Assembly (NCBI GenBank): GCA_016704445.1
Contig: JADJAE010000178.1
Span: forward strand, 1-41,708
Length of the DNA stretch: 41,708 nt
Direction of reading: 5' to 3'
Source of the DNA: Deltaproteobacteria bacterium
GTDB lineage: Bacteria; Myxococcota_A; Polyangia; Polyangiales; Ga0077539
In this document: positions 1 to 8,006 of the stretch, one piece after another
How the letters are laid out: every line of letters starts with the position of its first letter
Position numbering within the stretch: the stretch's first letter is position 1
The notes under the pieces: generated by a model
Told to the model about the DNA's origin: nothing
Databases searched by the model: none
Seen by the model: only the letters and a program-made list of their open reading frames with translations
Position numbers and translations under genes: made by a program

Positions 1-499
1 AATCGCCGCCATTAAGTTCAAGTCCCTACAGTTGAGCGTGTTTCAAAATCGCTGGTCGCTGTCAACAAGCCGTCCAGACTGGGAGGCAGATTTGGGCGCG
101 ATTGTCACTTCAATCTTTGCTCTGCTACCACACACGCCAGTGACGACTTTGGGATTCAATGTGAACGAACAACGCCCAATCGACACGGCAAAGCTTCGAT
201 CCGTCTTGAATCATTGGGTTCCGTTAAGCGAATTGAGCGCTCTGGCAGGAGAAAAATCGCGAGTTGGTGGCGTTGCAAAGGGAACATGGAAGCAATATCA
301 GATGACTCTCCGAGTGGATGAAAGCGCCAAACAACCCGGAACCTTGGAGATCCAGCGAAATTTCGAGAGGCAGTTGACTGGAGGAGTTAAGGAACTCAAG
401 CAGATTATCACGACTGACTGGGCGACTCTGTTGTTACGGGCGAAGGAAATTGGCGATCTTGTACTAAGTCCAGAGGCGAAGCATGCGTTATCTGAGTAG
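1..499 (+). CDS. Hypothetical protein, 5'-truncated by window edge
   Basis: The reading frame is open from base 2 and stops at 499, so the start lies upstream of the window; the TTG at 32 is only an internal possibility. I do not recognise the family with certainty. The readable part has a compact hydrophobic stretch (IFALLPHTPVTTLGFNV) followed by a charged C-terminal half, and no signal peptide or membrane segment. Its last codons overlap the ATG at 483 of the next gene, so it is probably the first or middle gene of a translationally coupled operon with the two genes that follow. Base composition is clearly AT-richer than the rest of the window, which suggests recent transfer together with its neighbours. 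Confidence 0.6.
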   Translation, partial: IAAIKFKSLQLSVFQNRWSLSTSRPDWEADLGAIVTSIFALLPHTPVTTLGFNVNEQRPIDTAKLRSVLNHWVPLSELSALAGEKSRVGGVAKGTWKQYQMTLRVDESAKQPGTLEIQRNFERQLTGGVKELKQIITTDWATLLLRAKEIGDLVLSPEAKHALSE

Positions 500-1028
500 G
501 CCTGAGGACACGCGGAGAGTACCGATGTCACCCGCAGAGCAATGGAGTGCTCGCGGTACGACGCCGATACAGCCAGCGTTCGCTAACCCAGGACCACAAA
601 GCCGCGCACGTACCGCCGAGGTACAACTGCGCGAAGAGAACCGGGAACTTTCGTCGACGATGAGGGTTCGACCCGCATCCGCCTCGGGGCAGACTAAGCA
701 CGCGCCAGAGATCGAAGAGTACTTCGAAGCAGTCGTAGAAGAGATTGCGAGTGATGCCATTTGCCTTCGCACCCGTTCGTCCGGCGGAGAAGAGGCAATC
801 GCATGGCTGAGGACAGAACACATCACTGCAGAAGAACGCAAGTACATCGCACTTGGTGCTCCTGCAAGGATTACGATACTCGTAACCTCTGTGCCCCGCC
901 GCGAACGCAAGACCGAGGTCCGGTTTCTGCGGCCGTCGCAATGGTACCGCCCTACCGCCACTGAGGCTGATCCCGTGGTTGATCTTCTCGTCCAGCGCAT
1001 GAATGAGGCTCTTGCTCCCAGGCGATGA
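483..1028 (+). CDS. Hypothetical protein, middle gene of MBL operon
   Basis: A 181-residue protein starting at ATG 483 inside the end of the preceding gene and ending with a TGA that overlaps the ATG (1025) of the next gene. The first ~75 residues look disordered and polar. Residues ~78-181 form a denser domain rich in acidic and beta-prone stretches (EIEEYFEAVVEEI, then AIAWLRTEHITAEERKYI, then an arginine-rich strand). No catalytic motif is visible and I cannot name the family. The overlaps on both sides indicate an operon and probably a joint function with the MBL-fold protein. A later start at ATG 525 is also possible. Confidence 0.6.
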   Translation: MRYLSRPEDTRRVPMSPAEQWSARGTTPIQPAFANPGPQSRARTAEVQLREENRELSSTMRVRPASASGQTKHAPEIEEYFEAVVEEIASDAICLRTRSSGGEEAIAWLRTEHITAEERKYIALGAPARITILVTSVPRRERKTEVRFLRPSQWYRPTATEADPVVDLLVQRMNEALAPRR

Positions 1029-2121
1029 CAACTGATCGATTCAATCCGCCGGATCCAGACGAGCTTGAGGTATCGGTCTTCGGCCCATCGAAAGGCGAAT
1101 GTATTGTAATACACGTACCGAACGGCCCTTGGTTTATCGTGGACTCGTTTCGCGCACTAAACGGCAGCCGCAAGGAGCCTGTTGCAGTGGCCTATCTGCG
1201 GGACGTGATCAAGACTACTGACGTCTATGGTCTGTTTCTTACTCATTGGCACGACGATCATACCGCTGGAGCAGGAGACGTAATACGTGCATTCGCATCT
1301 TGCTGAAGATGGTTGGACTGCCTGATGGATATGGCAAGAGAGAACTTGCGTCGCTGATGGCCGATCGCCTCCCTGATAGCTTGCGAAGCTCGATGATTGT
1401 CGACATTGTTGACGTGACTTCAGCTCTGCGCGAACCGGCGAGTCAAAACATCGAGAGAAGAACCTTGATCGCTGGATCGGTTGTTTCTCCACGACAGGGC
1501 AGTGCATGGACGCTTGAGGCACTGTCGCCGTCAATGGATGACCAAGCAGATCACTTCGCAACGATATTGAAGTTTCTCCCGAGCTATAGCGGCACCGTGC
1601 CGGAGTCGTATGACGTAAATTCTGGCTGTGCAGTTTTGCACCTGTCAGTGAGCGGCATGTCGGTGATGCTGTCTAGCGACTTGGACATAGGATCGGACGA
1701 TGATCGCGGATGGCGATGTATTGTAAAACATCGAGGGGGAGCCATCGCTTCGTCTATCGTTAAGGTTGGCCACCATGGCAGCACTACTGCGCATCACATG
1801 CCTGCTTGGCATGCCATGAACGCGAAGGGGAAGTCCCATGCTGCTGTCACCCCGTTTCCCGCGCGAGGCGGCTCGTTGCCTCGTGAAGAAATGCTGGCTG
1901 AAATACGGAAACACGTAATGTCGCTGCACGTCTCCGGAAAACCTCACTCGCTCCCTGCTCGGGTGGGAAAGATCCTGTCGAAGCACTCTCCGTTTGAGAG
2001 TTATGCCCTTACAACTCCAAGACCTCTTGATGGTCTGGGACAAGTGCGTTTTCGCATGCGCGATGGCGATTCAAGTCCGCGAGTCACCGTATTTCAACCT
2101 GCGTGGGAAGTAATTAGATAG
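1025..2121 (+). CDS. MBL-fold metallo-hydrolase, ComEC/Rec2 type, frame-broken
   Basis: The N-terminal part (1025 to ~1300) carries the beta-lactamase-fold signature THWHDDHTAG, which fits the HxHxDH metal-binding motif. The C-terminal part continues in another frame from about 1300 to 2121 and carries VMLSSDLD followed by VKVGHHGSTTAHH, the HHGS segment typical of the soluble ComEC-like hydrolase domain. Together they give about 365 residues, the expected size. The reading frame changes near 1285-1306 and there is no obvious homopolymer there, so a small deletion or true inactivation is possible as well as sequence error. MBL proteins of this type are probably nucleases or phosphodiesterases; the substrate is unknown here. 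No transmembrane segments are present, so it is not ComEC itself. It is the last gene of a three-gene overlapping operon. Confidence 0.75.
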
Positions 2122-2446
2122 AGGATTGCGTCAGTCTTCTGAACTGGGCGTAGGCCCTCAACAGAGACGGCCCGAGAGGACGCTGTCCTTTCTGCCCCCT
2201 AACTGAGCCATCGAGAAGTCCAAGGTCAACGGTTGAGAGCGCTCGGGTGCCGCGGCACAGTGCGTCGGGCGACGATTTGGCCGGTCGCGGCGATGACCGG
2301 GGCGCTAGGTTGCCGCGGCGATGTTCGGGCTTGACTAGCGATGACGGACGATGACACGGATCGTTGTTTCCTTGGCATCGATAATGGCCTCCGAAACTAC
2401 CCGAGTTTTCTGCTTGGGTGGTAATCGAATAGGCATGGTACCGACG
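2122..2446. other. Intergenic region at a composition change
   Basis: About 325 bases with no convincing gene. Composition rises here from the AT-richer left segment to the GC-rich bulk of the window. An in-frame extension of the following ATPase reaches ATG 2351, but residues before 2447 look non-coding. No clear terminator or promoter is recognisable by eye. Confidence 0.5.
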
Positions 2447-3531
2447 ATGAGCGAGCCCACTCCGCGGATCAGGTTGCGCAAAGTCACCATCAAGGACTTC
2501 CGCGGCATCGACCACCTCGAGATCGAGCTCCCGCCGGACGACGAGGAGCGGGCGGGCGCGCTGGTGATCGCAGGCGACAACGGCGTCGGGAAGACCTCGG
2601 TGCTGGAGGCGATCCTGATCCTGTTCGGGCGCGTGGACCTGCTCCCGGCGGACACGGCGAGCCCGAGGGAGCTCGACCGGCAGGGGGCGACGGAGTTCGA
2701 GATCACCGGGACCTATACCTGGAGCGACCAGTCCCACTCATGGCGCGTGATCCGTCGACAGCTCGAAGCACTCGACCAGAAGCTCACCGAGCGGACGGGC
2801 GGGTCGGCCTTCGGTGTCGCCTCTGTGAAGGCGTCACTCGACGACGTCCATCATCAACTCTTCTGGCGTGGACCCGACCCGTCACAGTTCGCCATCGAGT
2901 TCTTCTCGGCGCGGCGCGAACCCGAAGACCTCGGCGGCGCGACCGCCAGTGCGCGGAGCCCACACGCGCCCCGCGAAGAGCGTCGACTCGCGGAGCTCAA
3001 GCGACGGCTCGCCAACGTCTTCGCACGCAGCGGCGCGAAGAACGACACGTTTGGCCGCATCGAGACGTTCCTTCGCGCGTTCATCGGCGAGCGGTGGTCG
3101 CTGGACGTACTCTTCCGCAGCGACGAGCTCGGGAGCGACCCGGAGGTGGTCGTGCGCGATGGACCGTTGCCGTCGGCGTCGCTGACGCTCGACGCGATCC
3201 GCGAGCGCGCCGCCCGCGGAGAGAAGATGCCGAAGGTGATCCCGATCGACCGGCTGAGCGCGGGGCAGATGGCCCTGCTCGCGATGACCTACCCCTTCGT
3301 GTTCGCGGATCGCGTGCCCGACCTGGTGCTGATCGACGAGCCCGAACAGCACCTCCACGTGACCTGGCAGGGCGCGTTGCTGGGGGCGCTGCGGGCGCTG
3401 TCGCCGACGACGCGTTCATCGTGGCGACCCACTCGCCGTGGGTGCTCGACTCGGTGCCGTCGTACGAGCGCCATGAGCTCGTGAGCGACGACGACCCGCG
3501 CGCGACGCGCGTTCCGGACGCTGCGCAGTGA
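2447..3531 (+). CDS. AAA ATPase of PARIS-like pair (AriA-like)
   Basis: ABC/SMC-like AAA ATPase of about 361 residues. It opens with RLRKVTIKDFRGIDHLEIEL and the Walker A GDNGVGKTSVLEA, the classic start of OLD/AAA_15 ATPases. Near the end come the signature-like RLSAGQMALL and Walker B DLVLIDEPEQHLH. The frame then changes near 3400-3409 and the protein continues as DAFIVATHSPWVLDSV, the conserved H-loop region, to the stop at 3531. The shift is probably a one-base error, since both sides are conserved. ATG 2447 is chosen because homology-like sequence starts there. The stop overlaps the GTG start of the DUF4435-like gene (GTGA, 3528-3531). In PARIS, the ATPase AriA holds the effector AriB and releases it on sensing a phage anti-restriction protein. 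Assignment to PARIS rests on the pair, not on the ATPase alone. Confidence 0.75.
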
Positions 3532-4332
3532 AGCTCCCGCCGATCGACGACGCCTTCTTTCGGGGGAAGGCGCTACTGCTGGTCGAGGACGCGCTCACTC
3601 GACGACTATTGAAGTCGTGCTGGCAGGGACATCCTGAAGGGATGCACATCACCGTGCGCCCGGTGGGCGGGCACACCAGCGTCGTCGCACTGGTGCGAGC
3701 GGCCCGGGAGCTCGGACACCGCTACGTGTTCGGGCTCGTCGATCGTGACTTCGCGATGCCCTCCCGGGCGGGCGACGCGGTCATGCGAACAGAGCGGCAC
3801 GAGATCGAGAATCACCTGCTCGACTTCGACGCGCTGGCGAGGCTCAGCAACGGGAAGACCGCCGCGGAGATCGGGGAGATCGCAAGGGAGAAGGCGGTGA
3901 GGGTTCAGGCGTGGATGGCGGTGCGGCGGACGCTGCTGGAGATGAAGCAGGACCTGCCGGGGGTTCCCCCGACCCGAAGGTCGCGACGTCCCGGACGCCT
4001 CGACTGCGAGGCAATGGCTGAGCGCTTTGGCCTATCCGAAGAGCCTTGAGAGGAAGATCAACAAGGCGTGGACGAAGACGGACCTGCTGGACAAGCGACT
4101 ACCGCACCTCGAGCAGCAGTGCTCGTCGGAGATCGCCTCGGGCAAGTGGGTCGAGTTCTTTTCGGGCAAGGAGATCTTCCGCCATCTGCGCAGCGTCGTT
4201 CCCTGGCGGTTCCAGTTCGACAACGAGGAGGACCTCGCCTTCAAGGTCGCGGAGCGTTGGCAGCGTCAGGGGACCACGCCGACGTTCATCAACACGCTGC
4301 GGGACGCCGTGCTCGCTGGGAGCGTCCTGTGA
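3528..4332 (+). CDS. DUF4435/TOPRIM-like protein (AriB-like)
   Basis: Starts at GTG 3528, overlapping the ATPase stop. The N-terminal half has the TOPRIM-like order: a strand ending in acidic residues (ALLLVEDALT), then FGLVDRDF with the DxD pair, then HEIENHLLDFDAL, the segment typical of DUF4435. At ~3958-3966, inside a run of five G and five C bases, the frame changes; the protein continues through SALAYPKSLERKINKAW to a stop at 4330-4332, giving about 268 residues. The homopolymer makes sequence error the likely cause. In PARIS the AriB effector is a TOPRIM nuclease that cuts host tRNA. Other AAA plus DUF4435 pairs exist, so the PARIS name is an inference from the pairing, overlap and sizes. 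Confidence 0.7.
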
Positions 4333-4731
4333 CGCACCCCGGGCGAGCCGCGGGACTCCTCCCGAGCCGGTCGACGCATGGTGATCGCACGCCTCGGCGC
4401 ATTCCTGGCTCCCTCCAGCCCTTTCAATGTGTCGATGCGCCCGTCGCCGCGCCCTGAAGGACGCGGCAACGCCTGCAGCCATGAAGGCCGCAACGGCCTG
4501 TATGATGTCCCTGGACCGCGACCAGCCCGCGTGCGGGCTTCACTGCTGCGGGCGTTGCCGCGTCCTTCAGGGCGCGGTGACGGGCGCATCGACACATTGA
4601 AAGGGATGCTGGCTCCCTCGGATGATCTCTTGTTCGCCGGATCTCGCCACTGTTAGCGTGGCAGAACAAACCCGGGGAAGACGCGCGCGCCGGCCGCGCC
4701 GAGGCTTCGGTACGATCGAGGGGACAAGTTC
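4333..4731. other. Intergenic region holding a large inverted repeat
   Basis: No gene is supported in these ~400 bases. The centre is filled by the inverted repeat described separately. The remaining sequence leads to the lipoprotein at 4732, preceded by a weak GGGGAC ribosome-binding-like stretch just upstream of its ATG. Confidence 0.5.
4419..4607. repeat. Large imperfect inverted repeat / hairpin
   Basis: Left arm 4419-4472 reads in reverse complement at 4554-4607 with a single mismatch over about 54 bases. A weaker match continues inward to about 4494 and 4531, leaving a centre of about 36 bases. Each arm also holds its own small palindrome (GCCGCG...CGCGGC around CCTGAAGG). In the right arm's forward direction the sequence ends in ACATTGAAAG, which recalls the 3' end of some CRISPR repeats, but there are only two copies, inverted, with no spacers. 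It could be a non-autonomous mobile element, a strong terminator between the two flanking genes, or a recombination site. Confidence 0.85.
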
Positions 4732-6943
4732 ATGTACAGCGGTATCTGCAGGCCATTGTTGATCCTGGCCGTCGGGGCCCTCGCGTCGGCCTGTGGCGGG
4801 GCGAAGTCCGTTTCGGTAGGTCCTGACGCCTCGACGTCCGCGACGGATTCTGCGTCGTCCGATCGGCAGACAGCCGACGATCTCGTCCTCGGCATGGATC
4901 GAGCTGCGACCGGGTGCACCTTCGATCGTGACTGCGACGACAGCGTGCCCTGCACCGATGATCGCTGCACCGGCGGCCGGTGCGCCCATGCGCTCGACGA
5001 CACGCGGTGCGACGATCGCGTCGCCTGCACCGACGACACGTGCGCCGAGACGGGGTGCCGCAACATGGTCGTTCCGGCCCGGTGTCTCAGCGGCCAGACC
5101 TGCGACCCGCGGATGGGCTGCACCGGAGGGAGGGTCTGCGCGGGCGACCGCGACTGCGCCGACACCGATCCCTGTACGGTCAACGAGCGCTGCGACTCCG
5201 CGGCGCGGGTCTGTCGCACCGACACCCTCGACGGCGACGGGGACCATCACGCCCCAGGGTCTGCGGCGGCGACGACTGCGATGATGGCAATGCCCAGGTG
5301 TTTCTGGGGGCCTCGGAGCGGTGCAACGGCGTCGACGACGACTGCGACGGCACCGTGGACGGCGTGGCGGCGATGCTGGCCTGCGCGAGCGGGGGCAGCG
5401 GGAGAATCTGCGCGGGCGGCGCCTGCGCCTGCGAGACGCCTGGAAGGGTCTTCTGCGGAGGCACCTGCCGAGACCTCGCGACCGACTCGGCCAACTGCGG
5501 GTCGTGCGGCAACGCCTGCGGACCCATGAGCCGCTGCGCCGCGGGCCGCTGCGAGTGCGTGACGGGCGCCACCGCGTGCTCCGGCGCCTGCGTCAACCTG
5601 GCGACCGACCCCACCCACTGCGGTGACTGCACGACAACCTGTCCGGCGGGCTCGAACTGCACCGGCGGAGCCTGCGTCTGTACCGGGACCGCGACGCTGT
5701 GCGGCGGGCGATGCGTCGAACTCTTGATGGACCGCACGAACTGCGGGGCGTGCGGACGGGCCTGCTCGACCAGCCTCATCTGTCGCGCGGGAGCCTGCCA
5801 GTGCGACGTGGGGCGTACGCTCTGCGGCAGCGCCTGCGTCGACCTGAGCGCCGACCGGGCCAACTGCGGTCGCTGCGGGGGCGCGTGCGGACCCGCGGCG
5901 GCGTGCGTCGGCGGCGCCTGCGCCTGCAGCTCCGCGGGGCTCACCTGGTGCGCCGGTTCATGCTCGTCGATTGCGGATGACACCGCGAACTGCGGGCGCT
6001 GCGGCAACGTCTGCCGCACCGGAGAGATGTGTCTGGCGGGCGTCTGCTCCGTGCCGGTCATCGAGGGCCCGGCGTGCGAGATGGCGCCGACGAGGGTGAA
6101 CTCACGGATCGTGTTCGAGGGCCTCACCGGCGCGCGCGACTTCGTGTTCGACGGGCGCGGCGGCGTGGCCGTGGCGCAGGGCTCGACGGTGGTGATGCGC
6201 CGCGGGAGCGACTCGACGCCCGTCACCATGGTGATGCCCGGCGAGGTGGTGGCGCTGCGCTACACCCGCACGGCGGGGCTGATGCTGGCGGTGTTCAACA
6301 ACACGGGCATGGGCACCAGCAACGGGGCGATCTACCAGGTGGCGCCCGGCGCGACGACGGCCACCGTGCGGCAGGGCGGCCTGCGCCAGCCGGGCGGGCT
6401 CGCCGTCGATGCCAACAACAACGTGTGGTTCAGCGATCTGGGCCCCGACCGACGGCGGCACGCGCTTCGGGCTCATCTACCGGATGCCCGCGGAGGCCGG
6501 CGGCGAGGCGGCCCGGGTGGTGGTCACCGACGTGCCCAGCCCGACGCAGCTGCTCGTCGACGCGGCGGGGCGCTACCTCTTCGTGGCCCGCTCGGACACC
6601 AACACCGTCATGCGGGTCGAGCTGGCCCCGGCCGACGGCGGGGCCATCGGCGCCGCGATGGAGTTCGTGGGCGGGTTCAGCCGCGTGTCGGGCCTCGCGC
6701 AGGACGAGTGCGGCAACGTGTACGTGGCCGACGAGATCGTCGACCGCATCTGGCGCCTGCCCATCCTCGCGGGCGTCTCGGTGCGGGTGGTGACCGACGT
6801 GCGCGGCCCGCGCTCGCTGATGTTCGGCGTGGGCGACTCCCTTCGGCCCGCGCGAGCTCTACGCGCTCTCTGCCATGGACGGCACCCTGCGCGCGGCCAA
6901 CGTGGTGGTCCGTGGCGTGCCCCTGGTGGTACCGGCGCCGTGA
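4732..6943 (+). CDS. Cys-rich MopE-like lipoprotein with propeller-like C-terminus
   Basis: The start at ATG 4732 gives a lipoprotein signal peptide with lipobox ALASAC (Cys21). The N-terminal part has cysteine-pair repeats (CTFDRDCDD, CTDDRC). After a frame change near 5250 come CNGVDDDCDGTVDG, the MopE-type putative metal-binding motif, and then five NCGxCGxxC-type units. From ~6070 the protein turns into a strand-rich domain with NHL/propeller-like pieces (GLAVDANNNVWFSDLG). Further frame changes lie near 6440-6455 and 6838-6850. The end, ELYALSAMDGTLRAANVVVRG, runs to the TGA at 6941-6943. All three shifts are at or beside C/G runs, and the combined ~735-residue protein is coherent, so this is treated as one gene. 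Probably an outer-surface lipoprotein; function unknown. Such proteins are common in Polyangia. Confidence 0.75.
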
Positions 6944-7008
6944 GTTGAGCCCCTGGGGGGTTTCGGTGCTGCGCGGGCCAGGGCCGCTCCAGGCTGCCCA
7001 GGCGGCGA

Positions 7009-7065
7009 CCCGGGAAACCCGGGGAGGCGGGGGGCCAGGGGGGCGGGGGCGCGGGCGGGCGCCGG
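7009..7065. other. Hairpin plus G-run tract downstream of lipoprotein
   Basis: A perfect CCCGGG-AAA-CCCGGG hairpin (7009-7023) runs straight into a dense G-rich tract (7018-7060) with at least four runs of four or more G on the plus strand, a strong G-quadruplex candidate. It lies between the lipoprotein stop and the antitoxin and could act in termination. G runs of this kind are also where base-count errors are most likely. Confidence 0.5.
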
Positions 7066-7084
7066 GCACGACAAGGTCCCAGCA

Positions 7085-7325
7085 CAGCGCGCGATCATCG
7101 TTCGGGGCCACCTTGTCGGACCACGCCTGATCGAGCTCGACGAGTCGGTCGGTGATCTCGTGGGGGAGGTCGAGGTCGTCGTGCGTCCATGGGTGGCTGA
7201 TGCCCATGGTGGCGTCGATGTCTTCGAGTTCATCGCATCGCTCCCGCCGGGAAACAGGGAGAGGGACGACATCGACCGTCAGGTCGCCTTCGAGGAGCCG
7301 CGCGCGAGCTGGGGGCGATCGGTGA
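7085..7325 (+). CDS. Probable antitoxin of VapBC-type pair
   Basis: The frame reads AIIVRGHLVGPRLIELDESV followed by EVEVVVRPW and, at the C-terminus, FIASLPPGNRERDDIDRQ and RASWG. This order (small beta domain, then a short acidic/basic tail that binds the toxin) fits antitoxins encoded before PIN toxins. As written, the frame runs without a stop into the toxin. If one G of the run of five at about 7311-7315 is removed, the tail becomes ASWGDR and a TGA appears at 7323-7325, overlapping the toxin GTG as GTGA. I therefore believe there is a one-base insertion. No ATG, GTG or TTG is found at the expected start, so the 5' end near 7085 is uncertain and may hold another base error. Confidence 0.5.
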
Positions 7326-7711
7326 ATCGCCTGTATCTCGACGCGTGCGCCATCATCTACCTCGTCGAGGCGGTCGATCCGTTCCATGCCCACGTCGCCA
7401 GACGTCTCCAGCTCCACGGCGCCGGAGGCGAGTCCGACGTGGTCACGTCACTTCTCTCGCGTCTGGAGTGCCGTACGCGGCCGCTCCGCGACAACGATGA
7501 GAAACTCATCGGTCGGCTGGTGCTATCGGAACTCTCGCCTGGCGTGATCGAACGGGCCACGGTTCTTCGAGCGCGTCACGGTTTCAAGACGCCCGATGCG
7601 CTGCACCTGGCGTCGGCGATCGAGATGGGGGCCAGTGTGTTCCTGACAGGGGATCGGACCCTCGCGCGCTGCGACGAGATCAACGTCGAGATCATCGAAG
7701 CGCGCGGGTGA
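7322..7711 (+). CDS. vapC: PIN-domain ribonuclease toxin, VapC type
   Basis: From GTG 7322 the 129-residue product begins VNRLYLDACAIIYLVE, with the first PIN aspartate, and continues with SRLECR (acidic residue of the second motif), TPDALHLASAIE (third) and FLTGDRTLARC (fourth). These four acidic positions form the metal-binding site of VapC-type endoribonucleases, which usually cleave tRNA or rRNA. Length is normal for VapC. The longer open frame from 7160 merely includes the antitoxin tail. The toxin is intact; its probable antitoxin is directly upstream and likely represses the pair. Confidence 0.85.
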   Translation: MNRLYLDACAIIYLVEAVDPFHAHVARRLQLHGAGGESDVVTSLLSRLECRTRPLRDNDEKLIGRLVLSELSPGVIERATVLRARHGFKTPDALHLASAIEMGASVFLTGDRTLARCDEINVEIIEARG

Positions 7712-7980
7712 CGGTTCAGCGGTAGCGCACGTCACTCGTTTGACGTTGGGGTTCGCGCGTAACAGTTCAGTGGTGCAAGCCGCTCGTTTGATGCTTGGGG
7801 TTCGCGCGTTGGCGCGTAACGGTTCAGTGCTTGGGCAAGCCGCCCGTTTGACGCTGGGGTTCGCGCGTTGGCGCTCACCCCAGGCTATAACAGGTGACGA
7901 CCCCGCGTTCGCGGGGTCTTTCGTACCGAAACTCGATGGACCTTCCGGAAGCTCCAATCGATGTGCCGCGGGCTCTATCG
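7709..7980 (+). repeat. Dispersed structured repeat, copy A with tandem partial units
   Basis: Two partial units (about 7709-7760 and 7759-7814) share GTTCAG, CTCGTTTGA and GGGGTTCGCGCG segments and lead into a full copy at 7821-~7978. The full copy contains a stem CTGGGGT/ACCCCAG enclosing GCGC-GTTG-GCGC, then CTATAACAGGTGAC, then a terminator-like hairpin, then GATGGACCTTCCGGAAG and a GTGGGCTC-like tail. The same order recurs at 25588-25690 (plus) and 25872-25708 (minus). A long open frame crosses this repeat into the PglY-like gene, but that is a coincidence of composition. Placed just upstream of the defence operon, it could act as a transcription barrier or encode a small RNA. Confidence 0.8.
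7899..7921 (+). terminator. Terminator-like hairpin in repeat copy A
   Basis: Stem GACCCCGC / GCGGGGTC with loop GTTC, followed by TTT. This has the form of a short Rho-independent terminator. The equivalent hairpins at 25665-25689 and 25767-25791 have different stem bases that still pair, which supports selection on structure. Confidence 0.65.
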
Positions 7981-8006
7981 AGGGGACACTGGAGCGCACC
8001 CGAGCG

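Noticed and set aside
1025..2121. ComEC competence protein
   Set aside because: The HHGS-type hydrolase domain is ComEC-like, but there are no transmembrane segments and no competence domain.
4419..4607. CRISPR array
   Set aside because: Only two copies, in opposite orientation, with no regular spacers and no cas genes nearby. The ATTGAAAG end is suggestive only.
4732..6943. Three separate small cysteine-rich genes
   Set aside because: The pieces continue one another at homopolymer shifts with regular repeat spacing and one signal peptide. One gene is simpler.
7740..8006. N-terminal extension of the PglY-like gene through the dispersed repeat
   Set aside because: The frame is open, but the sequence is the repeat itself, including a terminator hairpin. 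Protein-like sequence begins at ATG 8007.
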